Positions 1 through 8,119 are shown, counted from the stretch's first letter. The stretch is DNA of 15,990 bases from Thermoplasmata archaeon (GCA_021811925.1 JAKAPY010000021.1:1-15990); one strand, 5' to 3'. Notes: generated by a model from the sequence alone, not told the origin. Program-made: numbers and translations.

Positions 1-378
1 GTAACCTTCCCGAAGGACCCTGTTTACGAATAGCTCCCAACCCTTGATGTTCTGGATCTCATCCAGGAATAGATTCTTTCTATTCCCATAGAGTTCTATG
101 AAAGTCTCCAGGAGAATTTGAAAATCGCTGCTTTCAAAACCGATTATCCGTTCATCGTCGAAATTGAAATAGAAAAATGATTTCTTGAATTTAGTCTCTA
201 TCAGCTGCCTCATCATTGTGCTCTTGCCGCATCTTCGAACACCTTTGATCACACACGCAGAAGTGCCAGAGTAATTGACCACTGAATGGAATTGACTCCT
301 TTCTACGGTGTGTGAAAGCACTTCTGGTTCGCTCATCTGATCTGCTATCACTATTCTCAGGATTGATCTTGAAATCAC
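1..378 (-). CDS. AAA-type ATPase, DUF4143/AAA_14 family, 5' part only (runs off the left edge)
   Basis: The minus strand reads open from GTG 378 to base 1 (126 codons, no stop). Residues 46-53 form a Walker A motif, GVRRCGKS. A Walker B segment, LFLDEIQ, follows near residue 105, then NIKGWELFVN, the usual continuation in AAA_14/DUF4143 ATPases; FYFNFDDERI between them is also typical. These ATPases are common, often mobile archaeal and bacterial proteins of poorly defined role, sometimes discussed as toxin-like or defence-linked; nothing here settles that. GTG 378 is chosen because a TATA-like box (401-408) lies about 26 bases upstream, which predicts a leaderless transcript starting at this codon. 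ATG 336 is an alternative start. The C-terminal DUF4143 domain would lie outside the window. Confidence 0.85.
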   Translation of the reverse strand, partial: MISRSILRIVIADQMSEPEVLSHTVERSQFHSVVNYSGTSACVIKGVRRCGKSTMMRQLIETKFKKSFFYFNFDDERIIGFESSDFQILLETFIELYGNRKNLFLDEIQNIKGWELFVNRVLREGY

Positions 379-400
379 AATTCCTTATCATCTCGCTTAG

Positions 401-408
401 TATAAATA
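401..408 (-). promoter_or_regulatory. TATA-like box for the ATPase gene
   Basis: The minus strand reads TATTTATA. Its centre is about 26 bases from GTG 378, the distance of an archaeal TATA box from its start site, so the mRNA would be leaderless. It partly overlaps the left arm of the inverted repeat 406-456. Confidence 0.6.
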
Positions 409-456
409 TTGTGCACTATGATAGACAAAAATATTCTTTATAGTGCAGTACAATAT
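406..456. repeat. Imperfect inverted repeat upstream of the ATPase gene
   Basis: The left arm 406-419 (ATATTGTGCACTAT) is mirrored by the right arm 440-456 (ATAGTGCAGTACAATAT). The arms match except for a three-base insertion (AGT) in the right arm. The spacer of about 20 bases is AT-rich. The left arm overlaps the ATPase TATA box, so an operator is one reading; the end of a mobile element is another. Confidence 0.55.
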
Positions 457-626
457 AGTAAACTTGCCCAAAGTTCGGCAACGGCGCTTGAAGAGGTGGA
501 CGTGTGCACATTTCGCTGACTGCCTCGTAAGACCTGTGCCTTCACTCGTAACTAATGCCGTGATTCGATAACCGACTTCTGCCTATACCGAGACATTAGA
601 ATCCCTGATTGCATATACACCAGTGC

Positions 627-836
627 ATGGGCACTGCACGTCTGACCCCTACTCAACGAGAGGAGGAAGAGCTGTCAAGGACAGCAAGACAGACAAACAA
701 CGCAATCCCTTTGAGGAGAGCACAGGTGATACTCCGTTCCATACAGGGCTTCACGCCGCCGAAGATCGCGGATATGCTCGGTCACCAGGCCTCTCCGCGG
801 GCAATGCAGGAAATATCCTCCGCATCCCTACTCGTC
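627..836 (+). pseudogene. Remnant of an IS630-type transposase N-terminus (helix-turn-helix part)
   Basis: From ATG 627 the frame gives LTPTQREEEELSRTAR, then RRAQVILRSIQGFTPPKIAD (from base 714) and MLG. This is the N-terminal winged-helix pattern of IS630-type transposases: a basic RRAQ.IL..., QGF and IA.MLG spacing. After about base 785 this frame loses similarity. The neighbouring frame then reads SAGNAGNILRI, like the recognition-helix end, so one frameshift is likely. The DDE catalytic domain is absent: the sequence runs straight into the 3' end of the oppositely oriented MFS gene (stop at 828-830). It is a dead fragment of an old insertion, not a functional gene. The full-length family protein is about 340 residues. 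Confidence 0.6.
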
Positions 837-2219
837 TGCGCCCTCCACTCCGCCAGCAGCCTCGGATTCGGTCTGGGTATCATCTACGACAACGTGTGTT
901 GTGTCTTTGACGAATAAAGCGGCTATGAACGAAGCTAGACACATGACGATGGTTATTCCGGCAACAGTGGGCCAAATGTTGGCATAGACACCATGGCCGC
1001 TCGCCAGAACCGCGGGCAGAGCAAAGCCAATCACAGCACCTGAAATGAAGATGCTCAGTTGCATACTCAAACTCGAGCCTGAATACCTCCACTTGGTTTC
1101 ATACGATTCTGTGAGCAGCGAGGGAAGAACCGCATTCTCGAGGTATACTATGAATCCCCAGCCAAACATGAGGAGGATGATCAACGGCTCATTCCTTGTC
1201 TGCAGAACCAGGTAGAACGGATATGCAAACACCGCACCCAGCAGCCCGGCAAGTATGAACCATATTTTTCTCCCCACATAATCGCAAAGAACTCCGACAA
1301 TGACTGTTCCAGTCAGTGCTCCCAATCCAAGATATATCGTTGCCCTGCTGGCAAAGACCGCATTCATATGAAGCCCATAAGTCATGTACAAAATAGCAAA
1401 CGGAACTACTGTGACGCTTGTGCCTATGACCTCGGGATAATTCAGCTGAAGCAGAAGCAACATCTTCTTCCACTGCTTAACCATTACTTCGGCCGCCGGG
1501 TACTTTTCCACCTTGTGGGCTTTGGCGATTTTCTGGAAAAGTGGACTCTCCATCAGCCTGTACCTCAGAACGCCACCGATCACAGCTGCGACACCACCGA
1601 CAACAAACGGGATTCTCCATGTCCATGCAATGTAAGCCGGATGACCTAGATCGGCAATCAGACTGCTTGCGAATATAGCTGCTGTGGCAAGACCGGCGGG
1701 GCTCCCGGCTTGAACCCATGAGGTCCAGAAGCCACGGTGTTTTGACTTGGCTGCAACTTCAAGAACCCAAGTGGAAGCACCTCCGGCTTCTCCGCCAAGG
1801 CCGAAGCCCTGGACGAGCCTTATTACGCTCAACAGGATTGGCGCAGAAGCCCCAATGGATGCTGAACCTGGTAGCGCGGCGATGGCGATAGACCCGATGC
1901 CCATTATCAATAAGGTCAGGAAAAGGACATACTTCCTTCCCAGCCTGTCACCGTAATGACCGAAGACAAAAGCCCCAACCGGCCTAGTGAAGAATGTCAG
2001 TGCGTAAGAGAAAATCGAAAGAGCAAGTCCCAAAGCAGGAGGTAAGCCGCTAAAGAAGACGAGCGGCCACGCGAGCCCTGCCGCCAGCGTTGCGTTGAAG
2101 AAATCGAAATATTCAAAATAACTGCCCAGTCCGCCTAGAAAGGCAACTCTTGTAATTGACCTTAGGCCCGGCCCGGAACCAGAGGCTGAGACGTTTGCAG
2201 AAGGCACACTGTCAGGCAT
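828..2219 (-). CDS. MFS transporter, metabolite:H+ symporter (MHS) family
   Basis: This 463-residue protein has twelve predicted hydrophobic stretches and MHS-family signatures. These are GSYFEYFDFF in the first helix (family pattern IEWYDF), FTRPVGAFVFGHYGDRLGRK at residues 77-96 (the family's extended motif A) and WRIPFV near the end of the first half. A second motif-A-like DYVGRK follows the central loop. MHS carriers (KgtP, ShiA, ProP types) import dicarboxylates, shikimate, aromatic acids or osmolytes with protons; the substrate here cannot be read off. The C-terminal tail is acidic. The gene has its own TATA-like box (2267-2274), which predicts a leader of about 25 bases with a G-rich, Shine-Dalgarno-like run at 2227-2234. 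Its neighbour across the 2220-2830 gap is a dehydrogenase on the same strand, so uptake plus oxidation of one substrate is plausible. Confidence 0.85.
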   Translation of the reverse strand: MPDSVPSANVSASGSGPGLRSITRVAFLGGLGSYFEYFDFFNATLAAGLAWPLVFFSGLPPALGLALSIFSYALTFFTRPVGAFVFGHYGDRLGRKYVLFLTLLIMGIGSIAIAALPGSASIGASAPILLSVIRLVQGFGLGGEAGGASTWVLEVAAKSKHRGFWTSWVQAGSPAGLATAAIFASSLIADLGHPAYIAWTWRIPFVVGGVAAVIGGVLRYRLMESPLFQKIAKAHKVEKYPAAEVMVKQWKKMLLLLQLNYPEVIGTSVTVVPFAILYMTYGLHMNAVFASRATIYLGLGALTGTVIVGVLCDYVGRKIWFILAGLLGAVFAYPFYLVLQTRNEPLIILLMFGWGFIVYLENAVLPSLLTESYETKWRYSGSSLSMQLSIFISGAVIGFALPAVLASGHGVYANIWPTVAGITIVMCLASFIAALFVKDTTHVVVDDTQTESEAAGGVEGADE

Positions 2220-2266
2220 TTATGCTGACCCCCCATTCGCCATACCGGGCGTCAACGTAATAAGGC

Positions 2267-2274
2267 TATTTAAA
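2267..2274 (-). promoter_or_regulatory. TATA-like box for the MHS transporter gene
   Basis: The minus strand reads TTTAAATA. The predicted start site is near 2244, giving a short leader before ATG 2219. The leader contains a run of six G then TC, possibly acting as a ribosome-binding site. Confidence 0.5.
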
Positions 2275-2830
2275 ACCACGACATGGAATAGCAAGCTGAT
2301 CATTCTACTCCACTGTTTTCGCACACGACGTTTCTTTCCCAGCGCGAAATACCTGCCATTCATGTACATAATGAACAGCCACATGTAAACAGCAATAAAC
2401 TCACTTCGACATTTGATGAGTGAAGAGATATTCACATCGTGCCATTAGAGTGCTCAAAATGGCAGCTTGGGCGAACCCGCTTCTATCAAGCAGATTTTTG
2501 ACTACGTCCAAGCCTGCCAATCATATTCCATGGAACTTGAGCGCAGCGGACTCCACGGAGTTAAACTGAAGAAAGTCTTGTGGACCAGTTTACGCATGTT
2601 GGAACCCTGTGATGCCTTGTTGCGATTGCTTCCTGCAAGAGCAACTGCGCGATGTACCCAACCAGTCCGCTCAAATGCCCTCGCAATGGCCGTGAACCTG
2701 TGACCACTTATATCTCAGCCCTGAGTGAGATAGGAGATGTGTCGCGTTTCCTCATTCATCTCTCCCTTCCAGATCCTCAGCCCCCGATAGTGGTATCATC
2801 TACAACCAACTTCATCTTTTCCCTGAGGAA
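2275..2830. other. Gap of about 550 bases without a supportable gene
   Basis: Reading frames of 60-80 codons exist on both strands (for example + 2467-2703 and a minus frame covering about 2510-2712), but none shows a recognisable family, promoter spacing or start context. A small inverted repeat, ATCTCA/TGAGAT, lies at 2712-2731 with an inner CTCAG/CTGAG. It is downstream of the dehydrogenase gene and could contribute to 3'-end formation, but it has no T tract. The stretch may be decayed coding DNA. Confidence 0.4.
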
Positions 2831-3919
2831 TCATCTGCTGTGATCAATCAGCCCAATGACAGGTTCAAGCCTGTCCACAGAGAGAATGCCCTCGGTCGCC
2901 TCAACCATAGGGAACTTGTGAGTGAATATCCTGTCAAAGGGGATTTCGACGTCTCGAAGGTCGAGCATAGCCTTGTAAAGGTCTGTTGGAGATGCGGCAT
3001 ATGTGCCGGTCACGTGAATGCCCTTTCTTGTTACCTGGAAGGGGTCCATCGTCCGTCTCTTTGTCATGTCCATGCCAACGAGGATAAACTTGCCGCCTAT
3101 CCTCACCATCTGCAATGCCTCATCACATGCAGTGGAGGCACCGGACGCCTCAATGACAACGTCTGCACCCTTGCCATCCGTCAGCTCGCTTATCGCTCTG
3201 ACCCTCTCCTTGGGAGTTTTCAGCTCTTCGATATTCAGCGTCTTGATAGCGCCAAGGCTTCTTGCAAGGTCAAGCCGGTGGCTTGGAGCTCCAATAGCAA
3301 TGACCCGGCCGCCGCACAGCTTGGCTTGAACGATGGCGCTCAGGCCAATCGGCCCCGTTCCCTGGACAACTACAGTGTCGCCTGCACTGATGCCGTTCGC
3401 TCTCTGTATGGCATGCACCAGGGTCTTGTTCCCTATAGCAGCCAGAAGTGCCTGTTGAATGTGCTCCTTCCGCTGAATCTTTACTATGCCGACACCTGGC
3501 ATCAGATGGACATATTCTCCGTAGCCACCCCTCAGGTATGGACGGGAATCACATCGGCTGAGTCCGTATTTGATTCCGCGCTCGCACTGTGAGAACTCTT
3601 TCAGAACAACACAAGTGTAACAATTCATGCATGGAGCCACGCTGCAGAAGGCTACGTAGTCTCCTTCAGAAATCTCCTGACCAACTGCATCATATTTTTT
3701 TCCTTCGCCAAGTTTCTCCAGTACCCCAACGTTTTCGTGACCAAAAATCATTGGCGTCTCAGTTTCAGGGTTGTGCCACTCCCTTGCATCAGAACCGCAG
3801 ATACCTGCATAAACCATGCGCACGAGCCCTTCTCCCGCGCCAACTTCAGGGATTTCGAACTCCCTTATCTCGAGAGGCTTTTCTGCACCAACAAAAACAG
3901 GGGCCCTGCATTTTGTCAT
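2831..3919 (-). CDS. Zinc-dependent alcohol/polyol dehydrogenase (MDR superfamily)
   Basis: This is a medium-chain dehydrogenase of 362 residues counted from ATG 3919. It has GICGSD with the catalytic-zinc Cys41, GHENVG with His61/Glu62, and four structural-zinc cysteines (97, 100, 103, 112). The nucleotide-binding loop is GTGPIG at 187-192. After the second Rossmann strand it reads AIGAPSHR where NAD-specific relatives have Asp, so the cofactor is uncertain and NADP is possible. The reaction should be reversible oxidation of a hydroxyl in an alcohol, sugar or polyol. An in-frame start 14 codons upstream (3961) exists, but a TATA-like box (3942-3949) lies 26 bases before ATG 3919, making 3919 the likely leaderless start. 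It is divergent from an epimerase gene and on the same strand as the MHS transporter, which suggests a shared catabolic role. Confidence 0.88.
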   Translation of the reverse strand: MTKCRAPVFVGAEKPLEIREFEIPEVGAGEGLVRMVYAGICGSDAREWHNPETETPMIFGHENVGVLEKLGEGKKYDAVGQEISEGDYVAFCSVAPCMNCYTCVVLKEFSQCERGIKYGLSRCDSRPYLRGGYGEYVHLMPGVGIVKIQRKEHIQQALLAAIGNKTLVHAIQRANGISAGDTVVVQGTGPIGLSAIVQAKLCGGRVIAIGAPSHRLDLARSLGAIKTLNIEELKTPKERVRAISELTDGKGADVVIEASGASTACDEALQMVRIGGKFILVGMDMTKRRTMDPFQVTRKGIHVTGTYAASPTDLYKAMLDLRDVEIPFDRIFTHKFPMVEATEGILSVDRLEPVIGLIDHSR

Positions 3920-3941
3920 GCTGAGCCGTATAGTGGGTTGC

Positions 3942-3949
3942 AGTATAAG
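3942..3949 (-). promoter_or_regulatory. TATA-like box for the dehydrogenase gene
   Basis: The minus strand reads CTTATACT, centred 26 bases from ATG 3919. This decides the start in favour of 3919, because the upstream candidate start at 3961 would precede transcription. Confidence 0.6.
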
Positions 3950-4017
3950 TTTGTCGCACATGATACCCTGACCAAACCATATCTAAGCAGGATGTGGCCC
4001 TTGCCAATGAAGTTCTC

Positions 4018-4040
4018 AAAAAAGGACTATAAACAGTCCT
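4018..4040 (-). terminator. Hairpin with T tract, intrinsic-terminator-like on the minus strand
   Basis: Arms 4035-4040 and 4023-4028 (AGGACT/AGTCCT) enclose a six-base loop and are followed on the minus strand by a run of T to 4018. It sits between two divergent genes, upstream of the dehydrogenase promoter, so it would stop minus-strand transcription coming from the epimerase side. The loop reads ATAAAC on the plus strand, so a promoter or operator role is the alternative. Confidence 0.45.
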
Positions 4041-4155
4041 GATTCGCATTCAAGCATTCACATCCACCTTGTGTTTTTGGAACGACCTGCAGAGTCAATT
4101 TGAAAGATTACAGTAAGAAGAATCTCATGTTGGATTTTCGTGCAGCCGTGAACAA

Positions 4156-4163
4156 TTAATATA
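4156..4163 (+). promoter_or_regulatory. TATA-like box for the epimerase gene
   Basis: TTAATATA lies within AATTAATATAGT, the same 12-mer that precedes the arsM-like gene at the right end. The predicted start site is near 4186, giving a leader of about 13 bases that ends in GGGTGTTGGA before the TTG start. Confidence 0.55.
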
Positions 4164-4198
4164 GTCCGGACGATTTCTCTCGACTTTCGGGTGTTGGA

Positions 4199-5206
4199 TT
4201 GGCAGAGGTTTCAGGCGCGGGGAAAAGAAGTGACGTTTTGATAACCGGGGCGCTGGGTGCAATCGGTTCATATGTCCTGAAGAGGTTCATCAGCGAAGGA
4301 GTCAGGCCTTTGGTCTATGACATAAGGAAGGATCTGACACTCGTCAAGAATGTGGAAGACAATTTTGACTTTGTTGAAGGGGACGTAACAGACGAGAAAA
4401 TGTTTGGGAGAGCCATTGAAGACAAAAACATTACATGCATAGTTCATATGTCTTCAGCGCTGGGTAAAGTGTGTGAAAGTGAGCCGAAAGTTGGATGGCA
4501 CATTAACGTTGACGGCACATTGAACGTTCTGGAGAATGCTAGGAAGCACGGGGTAAAGAAAGTATTGTATGCAAGTTCAAAGGCGTCGCTTGGTCATTTG
4601 ACTGGAGAGTTCGGGCATCCAACTTTCAAGCCGGTTGGAGAGGATCACCCCTTCAGGCCGGAATCATTCTACGGCGCGACCAAGGGTGCCTCAGAGCTGT
4701 TGGGACGGCAGTACAAACGCGAATTCGGATTGGAGTTTGCCGCTTTCAGATTTGCCTCAACGTACGGCCCGGGGAAAATGAGCAGGCATGGAGTCGCATC
4801 TGGCATAAGTAAGATCATCGAGGCGGGGATCTTCAACCGCCCTCTAGCAATAAAAAGTGGCGGCGACCAGAAGAACGACTATGTGTACAACGGAGATCTT
4901 GGAAAGGCAATCTACCTGGCATATAAAGCCAGCAGCAAATTGAGCACAGCCTACAACATTGGAAGCGGTGAACTTCACACGCTCAAGGACGTGGCAGAGA
5001 TAGTGAGGGAACGGCACCCTGCTGTAGATATAGACATTGGACCCGGCCTGGTGGACGTGGCAAATGCGGGTGAATTGAGTTACGGGCTCATGGACATCGC
5101 CAGGGCAAAAAGGGAAATCGGGTATCAGCCTGCATTCAACCTGGCTGATGGCATAGCCGATTATGAAAAGACAGTGGCTTCCGTGGGCCTGGATCATTCA
5201 GTCTGA
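4199..5206 (+). CDS. NAD-dependent epimerase/dehydratase (extended SDR family)
   Basis: This 335-residue protein has the extended-SDR glycine motif TGALGAIG at 16-23 and Asp40 at the end of the second strand (VYDIRKD), which points to NAD. The active site is a serine stretch at 125-126 (ASSKAS) with Tyr157-x3-Lys161 (YGATK). The C-terminal substrate domain (SGGDQKNDYVYNGDLGKAI...YNIGSG) resembles nucleotide-sugar epimerases and dehydratases. Substrate-specific motifs were not recognised, so it could act on a nucleotide sugar or on a free sugar or aldonate lactone. The start is TTG 4199, with GGGTG four bases upstream as a possible ribosome-binding site. No in-frame ATG lies close by. The SDR gene follows after 212 bases with its own promoter, so the two are neighbours but not a tight operon. 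Confidence 0.85.
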   Translation: MAEVSGAGKRSDVLITGALGAIGSYVLKRFISEGVRPLVYDIRKDLTLVKNVEDNFDFVEGDVTDEKMFGRAIEDKNITCIVHMSSALGKVCESEPKVGWHINVDGTLNVLENARKHGVKKVLYASSKASLGHLTGEFGHPTFKPVGEDHPFRPESFYGATKGASELLGRQYKREFGLEFAAFRFASTYGPGKMSRHGVASGISKIIEAGIFNRPLAIKSGGDQKNDYVYNGDLGKAIYLAYKASSKLSTAYNIGSGELHTLKDVAEIVRERHPAVDIDIGPGLVDVANAGELSYGLMDIARAKREIGYQPAFNLADGIADYEKTVASVGLDHSV

Positions 5207-5381
5207 TATAACCGCCTATTCAGGACTGAACTGGATACCTGTGCGAATGGGAACTCTAGAAAGCAAGCATTGTAACAGAGTGCATGATCATTGATACAAG
5301 AGCAAACAGCGACTGAATCAGCATGTGTATACGTTCGTCACATGAAGACGCGATGTAACGCGCATCTAATCGTAGACACGC

Positions 5382-5389
5382 ATAAAAAT
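5382..5389 (+). promoter_or_regulatory. TATA-like box for the SDR gene
   Basis: ATAAAAAT is centred about 33 bases upstream of ATG 5419. The predicted start site, near 5412, leaves a leader of only about seven bases. Confidence 0.55.
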
Positions 5390-5418
5390 TAACATCTAGA
5401 GTGATGATATAATCCGGG

Positions 5419-6195
5419 ATGAGTACGCATTTCAGTGACCTGAAAGGAAAGGTTGTAATTGTCACAGGCGCAGCCGGCGGGCTCGGATCAAAATGTGCTC
5501 TGGAACTCGCGCGCAACGGGGTGAAACTTGGTCTCTTTGACATGCATCCGGACATAGAGAAAACAGCCATGGAAATCAAGTCGGAGAGAGGGATGGAAAA
5601 TAATGTTCTGTACAAGAAGGGGGACGTGTGCAGCCTTGACAATGACAGGTCTTTCACAGATTCCGTCTACAGAGCATTTGGCAGGATGGATGGTCTGCTT
5701 AACATTGCAGCGATATACAGGGGACTTAAGCACACCAGCCTATTTGACTTGACGGAGAAGGAATGGGATAACACAATGGCTGTCAATGTCAAGGGCAGCT
5801 GGCTGATGTCTAAGGCCGTGGCCCCGTTTATGATGAAGAACAAGAAGGGCAAAATAATCAACATATCCTCAACGACCGTGTTGTCTGGCACCCCTCAGAT
5901 CATGCATTACATCACATCCAAAGCCGCCGTTGTTGGCCTTACGCGAGCAATGGCCAGAGAATTGGGAGGCGACAACATACAGGTCAATTGTGTATCACCA
6001 GGCATATTGCCGACAGAGGCAAGCCTGGAAAGACTCCCGGATGCATACATGGAGAAGCTCGCTTCCGAGTCATCCCTGAAAAGAATAACACCGCCGGAAG
6101 GCGTCATAAGCACGCTTGAATTCCTGCTATCTGACGCAAGTGACTACATCACAGGACAGACCATTGTGGTAGATTCGGGGAGATATTTTCTCTGA
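5419..6195 (+). CDS. Short-chain dehydrogenase/reductase (classical SDR, FabG-like fold)
   Basis: The protein has 258 residues, normal for a classical SDR. The cofactor loop is TGAAGGLG at 16-23, with Asp41 (LFDMHP) indicating NAD. NIAA at 95-98 replaces the usual NNAG, followed by Asn123 (VNVKG), Ser150/151 (NISST) and the catalytic Tyr164-x3-Lys168. The C-terminus reads SDASDYITGQTIVVDSG, the standard SDR ending. It should oxidise a secondary alcohol or reduce a ketone; relatives act on sugars, polyols, steroids and acyl-ACP, and the context (epimerase, zinc dehydrogenase, transporters) favours a catabolic substrate over fatty-acid synthesis. The start is ATG 5419, supported by the TATA-like box at 5382-5389. 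Confidence 0.9.
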   Translation: MSTHFSDLKGKVVIVTGAAGGLGSKCALELARNGVKLGLFDMHPDIEKTAMEIKSERGMENNVLYKKGDVCSLDNDRSFTDSVYRAFGRMDGLLNIAAIYRGLKHTSLFDLTEKEWDNTMAVNVKGSWLMSKAVAPFMMKNKKGKIINISSTTVLSGTPQIMHYITSKAAVVGLTRAMARELGGDNIQVNCVSPGILPTEASLERLPDAYMEKLASESSLKRITPPEGVISTLEFLLSDASDYITGQTIVVDSGRYFL

Positions 6196-6274
6196 AGCCT
6201 CCTGAATGCATCGAATGAATATTCGAGTCAACAATGGCTGTTTCCAGCTCTCTGACCAGAGTTCTAAGAAAAAT

Positions 6275-6282
6275 CTAAATAC
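6275..6282 (+). promoter_or_regulatory. TATA-like box for the solute-binding protein gene
   Basis: CTAAATAC is centred about 30 bases before ATG 6308 and follows an A-rich stretch that could serve as BRE. It excludes the upstream in-frame start at 6206, which lies before the promoter. Confidence 0.6.
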
Positions 6283-6307
6283 TATGTTAATTTGTAGCGC
6301 ACGATCA

Positions 6308-8083
6308 ATGAACAGAGCAATTTTCCCGGCGATCGTCTTTTCATTGCTGGTGGTCCTGTCGAGTTCTGCATATGCAGTGGCCCCTGCACCTGGGCAGCTG
6401 AACGCCGGTGCAGCAGCAACATCCTCGTCAGGCAGCACCGTTACAGTCGGGTGGTCAGGGACAGGGATAAACACCCTAAACCCGTTTACCACATATTCTG
6501 CGCTTGGTCGCTGGATTGGGTCGAACATATACCTTCCGCTGGTTTATTACGACGCAGCAAACCAGACAGTCACACCGGCGCTTGCAAGTTCTTGGCATGT
6601 CAACCTTTCCAATCATACAGCAATATTCTATCTGAACCCTAACGCCGTGTGGTCGGACGGCACACCAGTGACTTCTCAGGATGTCGTCTATTCCTACCAG
6701 CTCGCCGCCCAGAATTACAGCGTACTTGAGCAATATGTCGGTTCGGTGAGCGGCGTTACAGCCATCACCCCCCATTCGGTTATGTTCACCATGACGAGCG
6801 TTCTTTGGACTACCTGGGCGGCGTACGTGGCCATCGTCCCCTATCACATATGGAAATACGTCGATGCGTCAACATATCCTGCCTATAATAGCACCGGGAG
6901 CCAGTATTTTGTTGGCGATGGGCCCTACCTGCTGAATAGCTACGTGGTCAACCAGTACACCGAGATTCAGAAGAATCCGAAGGAATTCCTGGCTGGTCAC
7001 ATGGCAGCTGTAGACAAAGTCATATTCGAATTTTTCAGCAGCGAAAGCTCGGCCATTACATCTCTTCAATCTGGATCCATTCAGGGGCTTACCGGCATAC
7101 TTCCCTCCGACATCTCCCAGTTCCAGAACAGCAGCAAGTATGTCATTACAACAAGCCCAGGGCTCGAATATTTCTACCTGTCAATCAACGTTAACCCCCA
7201 GGGGAACGGGAATCCCACACTCAGGAACCTTACAGTCCGGCAGGCAATGGCTCACGCGATTAACCTGACTTACATCGCAAAGACAGCATTTCATGGATAT
7301 GCTACCGTCCTCAACAGCGTTCTCACGCCGACAAACCAGTACTATGACCGCAACCTTTCGTCCTACAGTTACAATGTCTCGCTTGCCAACGAGATGCTCA
7401 ACCAGTCCGGCTTCCCAATGACTTCGTCCGGATACAGAGTGAATGCTTCCAATACTTCACAACACCTTACCTACGCTGTTCTAGTGCCCAGTGGCGATAC
7501 ACTTGAGATAGATGCAGCGAACATGATTGCGCAGAATCTGAGCGCCGTCGGGATACAGTTGACAGTCACTGCTGAGACAACAGGAAGCATGGTGGCTACA
7601 ATCTGGCCACACTATACTCAGGACATGGACTTGTGGGACTGGTTTGATTACACTCAGAATTCACCTTACAGACTCTTGGGCATGTTCCTGCCCAACCAGA
7701 TCGCAGCCGGGAATTCAGACAGCGGCTTTTCCAACTCGACCTACCAGCAGATATGGAACGAGCTGGCAAATGCCACATCACTGTCGCAGGTCAGCAACCT
7801 GAGCGACCAGTTGCAGCAGATCCTTCACCAGCAGCTTCCGTACATACCGCTGTTCATACCATCTGCGATCACAGTCTATTCGTCGCAGATCAGCAACTTG
7901 ACGGCCTACCCGGGTGGACAGTTCGGCGGCTACGACTACCTTACGTTCACTCAGATGCATTACAGCACTTCGAATCCCGGCGGCAGCAACAGCACAGAAT
8001 ACTACATCATAGGCGGAGTAGTCGCTTTGATCGTCGTGGCCGCAGCTGCGGTGTTGATAACAAGGAGAAGACGGAGTCAGTAG
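6308..8083 (+). CDS. Extracellular solute-binding protein, family 5 (SBP_bac_5), membrane anchored
   Basis: The 591-residue protein starts with a signal peptide (MNRAIFPAIVFSLLVVLSSS, then AYA). Residues after about 40 match the oligopeptide/nickel-type binding fold: INTLNPFTTY, ASSWHVN, VWSDGTPVTSQDVVYSY, GDGPYLL and VRQAMAHAINL. It ends in a Ser/Gly/Asn-rich linker, a transmembrane helix (IIGGVVALIVVAAAAVLI) and RRRRSQ, the usual archaeal way of holding a binding protein on the cell surface. Many N-x-S/T sequons suggest N-glycosylation. Family members capture oligopeptides, but in archaea also oligosaccharides for an ABC permease. No permease or ATPase gene is adjacent. ATG 6308 is preferred over an upstream in-frame start because the promoter and signal peptide both point to it. 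Confidence 0.9.
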   Translation: MNRAIFPAIVFSLLVVLSSSAYAVAPAPGQLNAGAAATSSSGSTVTVGWSGTGINTLNPFTTYSALGRWIGSNIYLPLVYYDAANQTVTPALASSWHVNLSNHTAIFYLNPNAVWSDGTPVTSQDVVYSYQLAAQNYSVLEQYVGSVSGVTAITPHSVMFTMTSVLWTTWAAYVAIVPYHIWKYVDASTYPAYNSTGSQYFVGDGPYLLNSYVVNQYTEIQKNPKEFLAGHMAAVDKVIFEFFSSESSAITSLQSGSIQGLTGILPSDISQFQNSSKYVITTSPGLEYFYLSINVNPQGNGNPTLRNLTVRQAMAHAINLTYIAKTAFHGYATVLNSVLTPTNQYYDRNLSSYSYNVSLANEMLNQSGFPMTSSGYRVNASNTSQHLTYAVLVPSGDTLEIDAANMIAQNLSAVGIQLTVTAETTGSMVATIWPHYTQDMDLWDWFDYTQNSPYRLLGMFLPNQIAAGNSDSGFSNSTYQQIWNELANATSLSQVSNLSDQLQQILHQQLPYIPLFIPSAITVYSSQISNLTAYPGGQFGGYDYLTFTQMHYSTSNPGGSNSTEYYIIGGVVALIVVAAAAVLITRRRRSQ

Positions 8084-8098
8084 ATAAACGCCGAAAAA

Positions 8099-8119
8099 GT
8101 GGGCGGTATTTCCGCCCGC
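8099..8119 (+). terminator. GC-rich hairpin just after the solute-binding protein gene
   Basis: The stem GGGCGG (8101-8106) pairs with CCGCCC (8112-8117), extendable by one wobble and one G-C pair, with a five-base loop TATTT. It begins 15 bases after the stop codon. There is no following T tract, so it may be a 3'-end stabiliser more than a classical terminator. Confidence 0.45.

Noticed and set aside
609..626. TTG start upstream of the transposase-like frame
   Set aside because: It adds only six residues with no family similarity; ATG 627 is enough and the gene is broken anyway.
2467..2703. 78-codon plus-strand frame in the 2220-2830 gap
   Set aside because: No recognisable motif, promoter or ribosome-binding site. 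The segment SGLHGVKLKKVLWTSLRML looks protein-like, but I could not tie it to a family.
2840..3592. 250-codon plus-strand frame opposite the zinc dehydrogenase
   Set aside because: It is the antisense of a gene with complete catalytic motifs; its translation is low-complexity shadow sequence with no domain.
6206..6307. 34-residue N-terminal extension of the solute-binding protein
   Set aside because: It precedes the promoter box and would bury the signal peptide.
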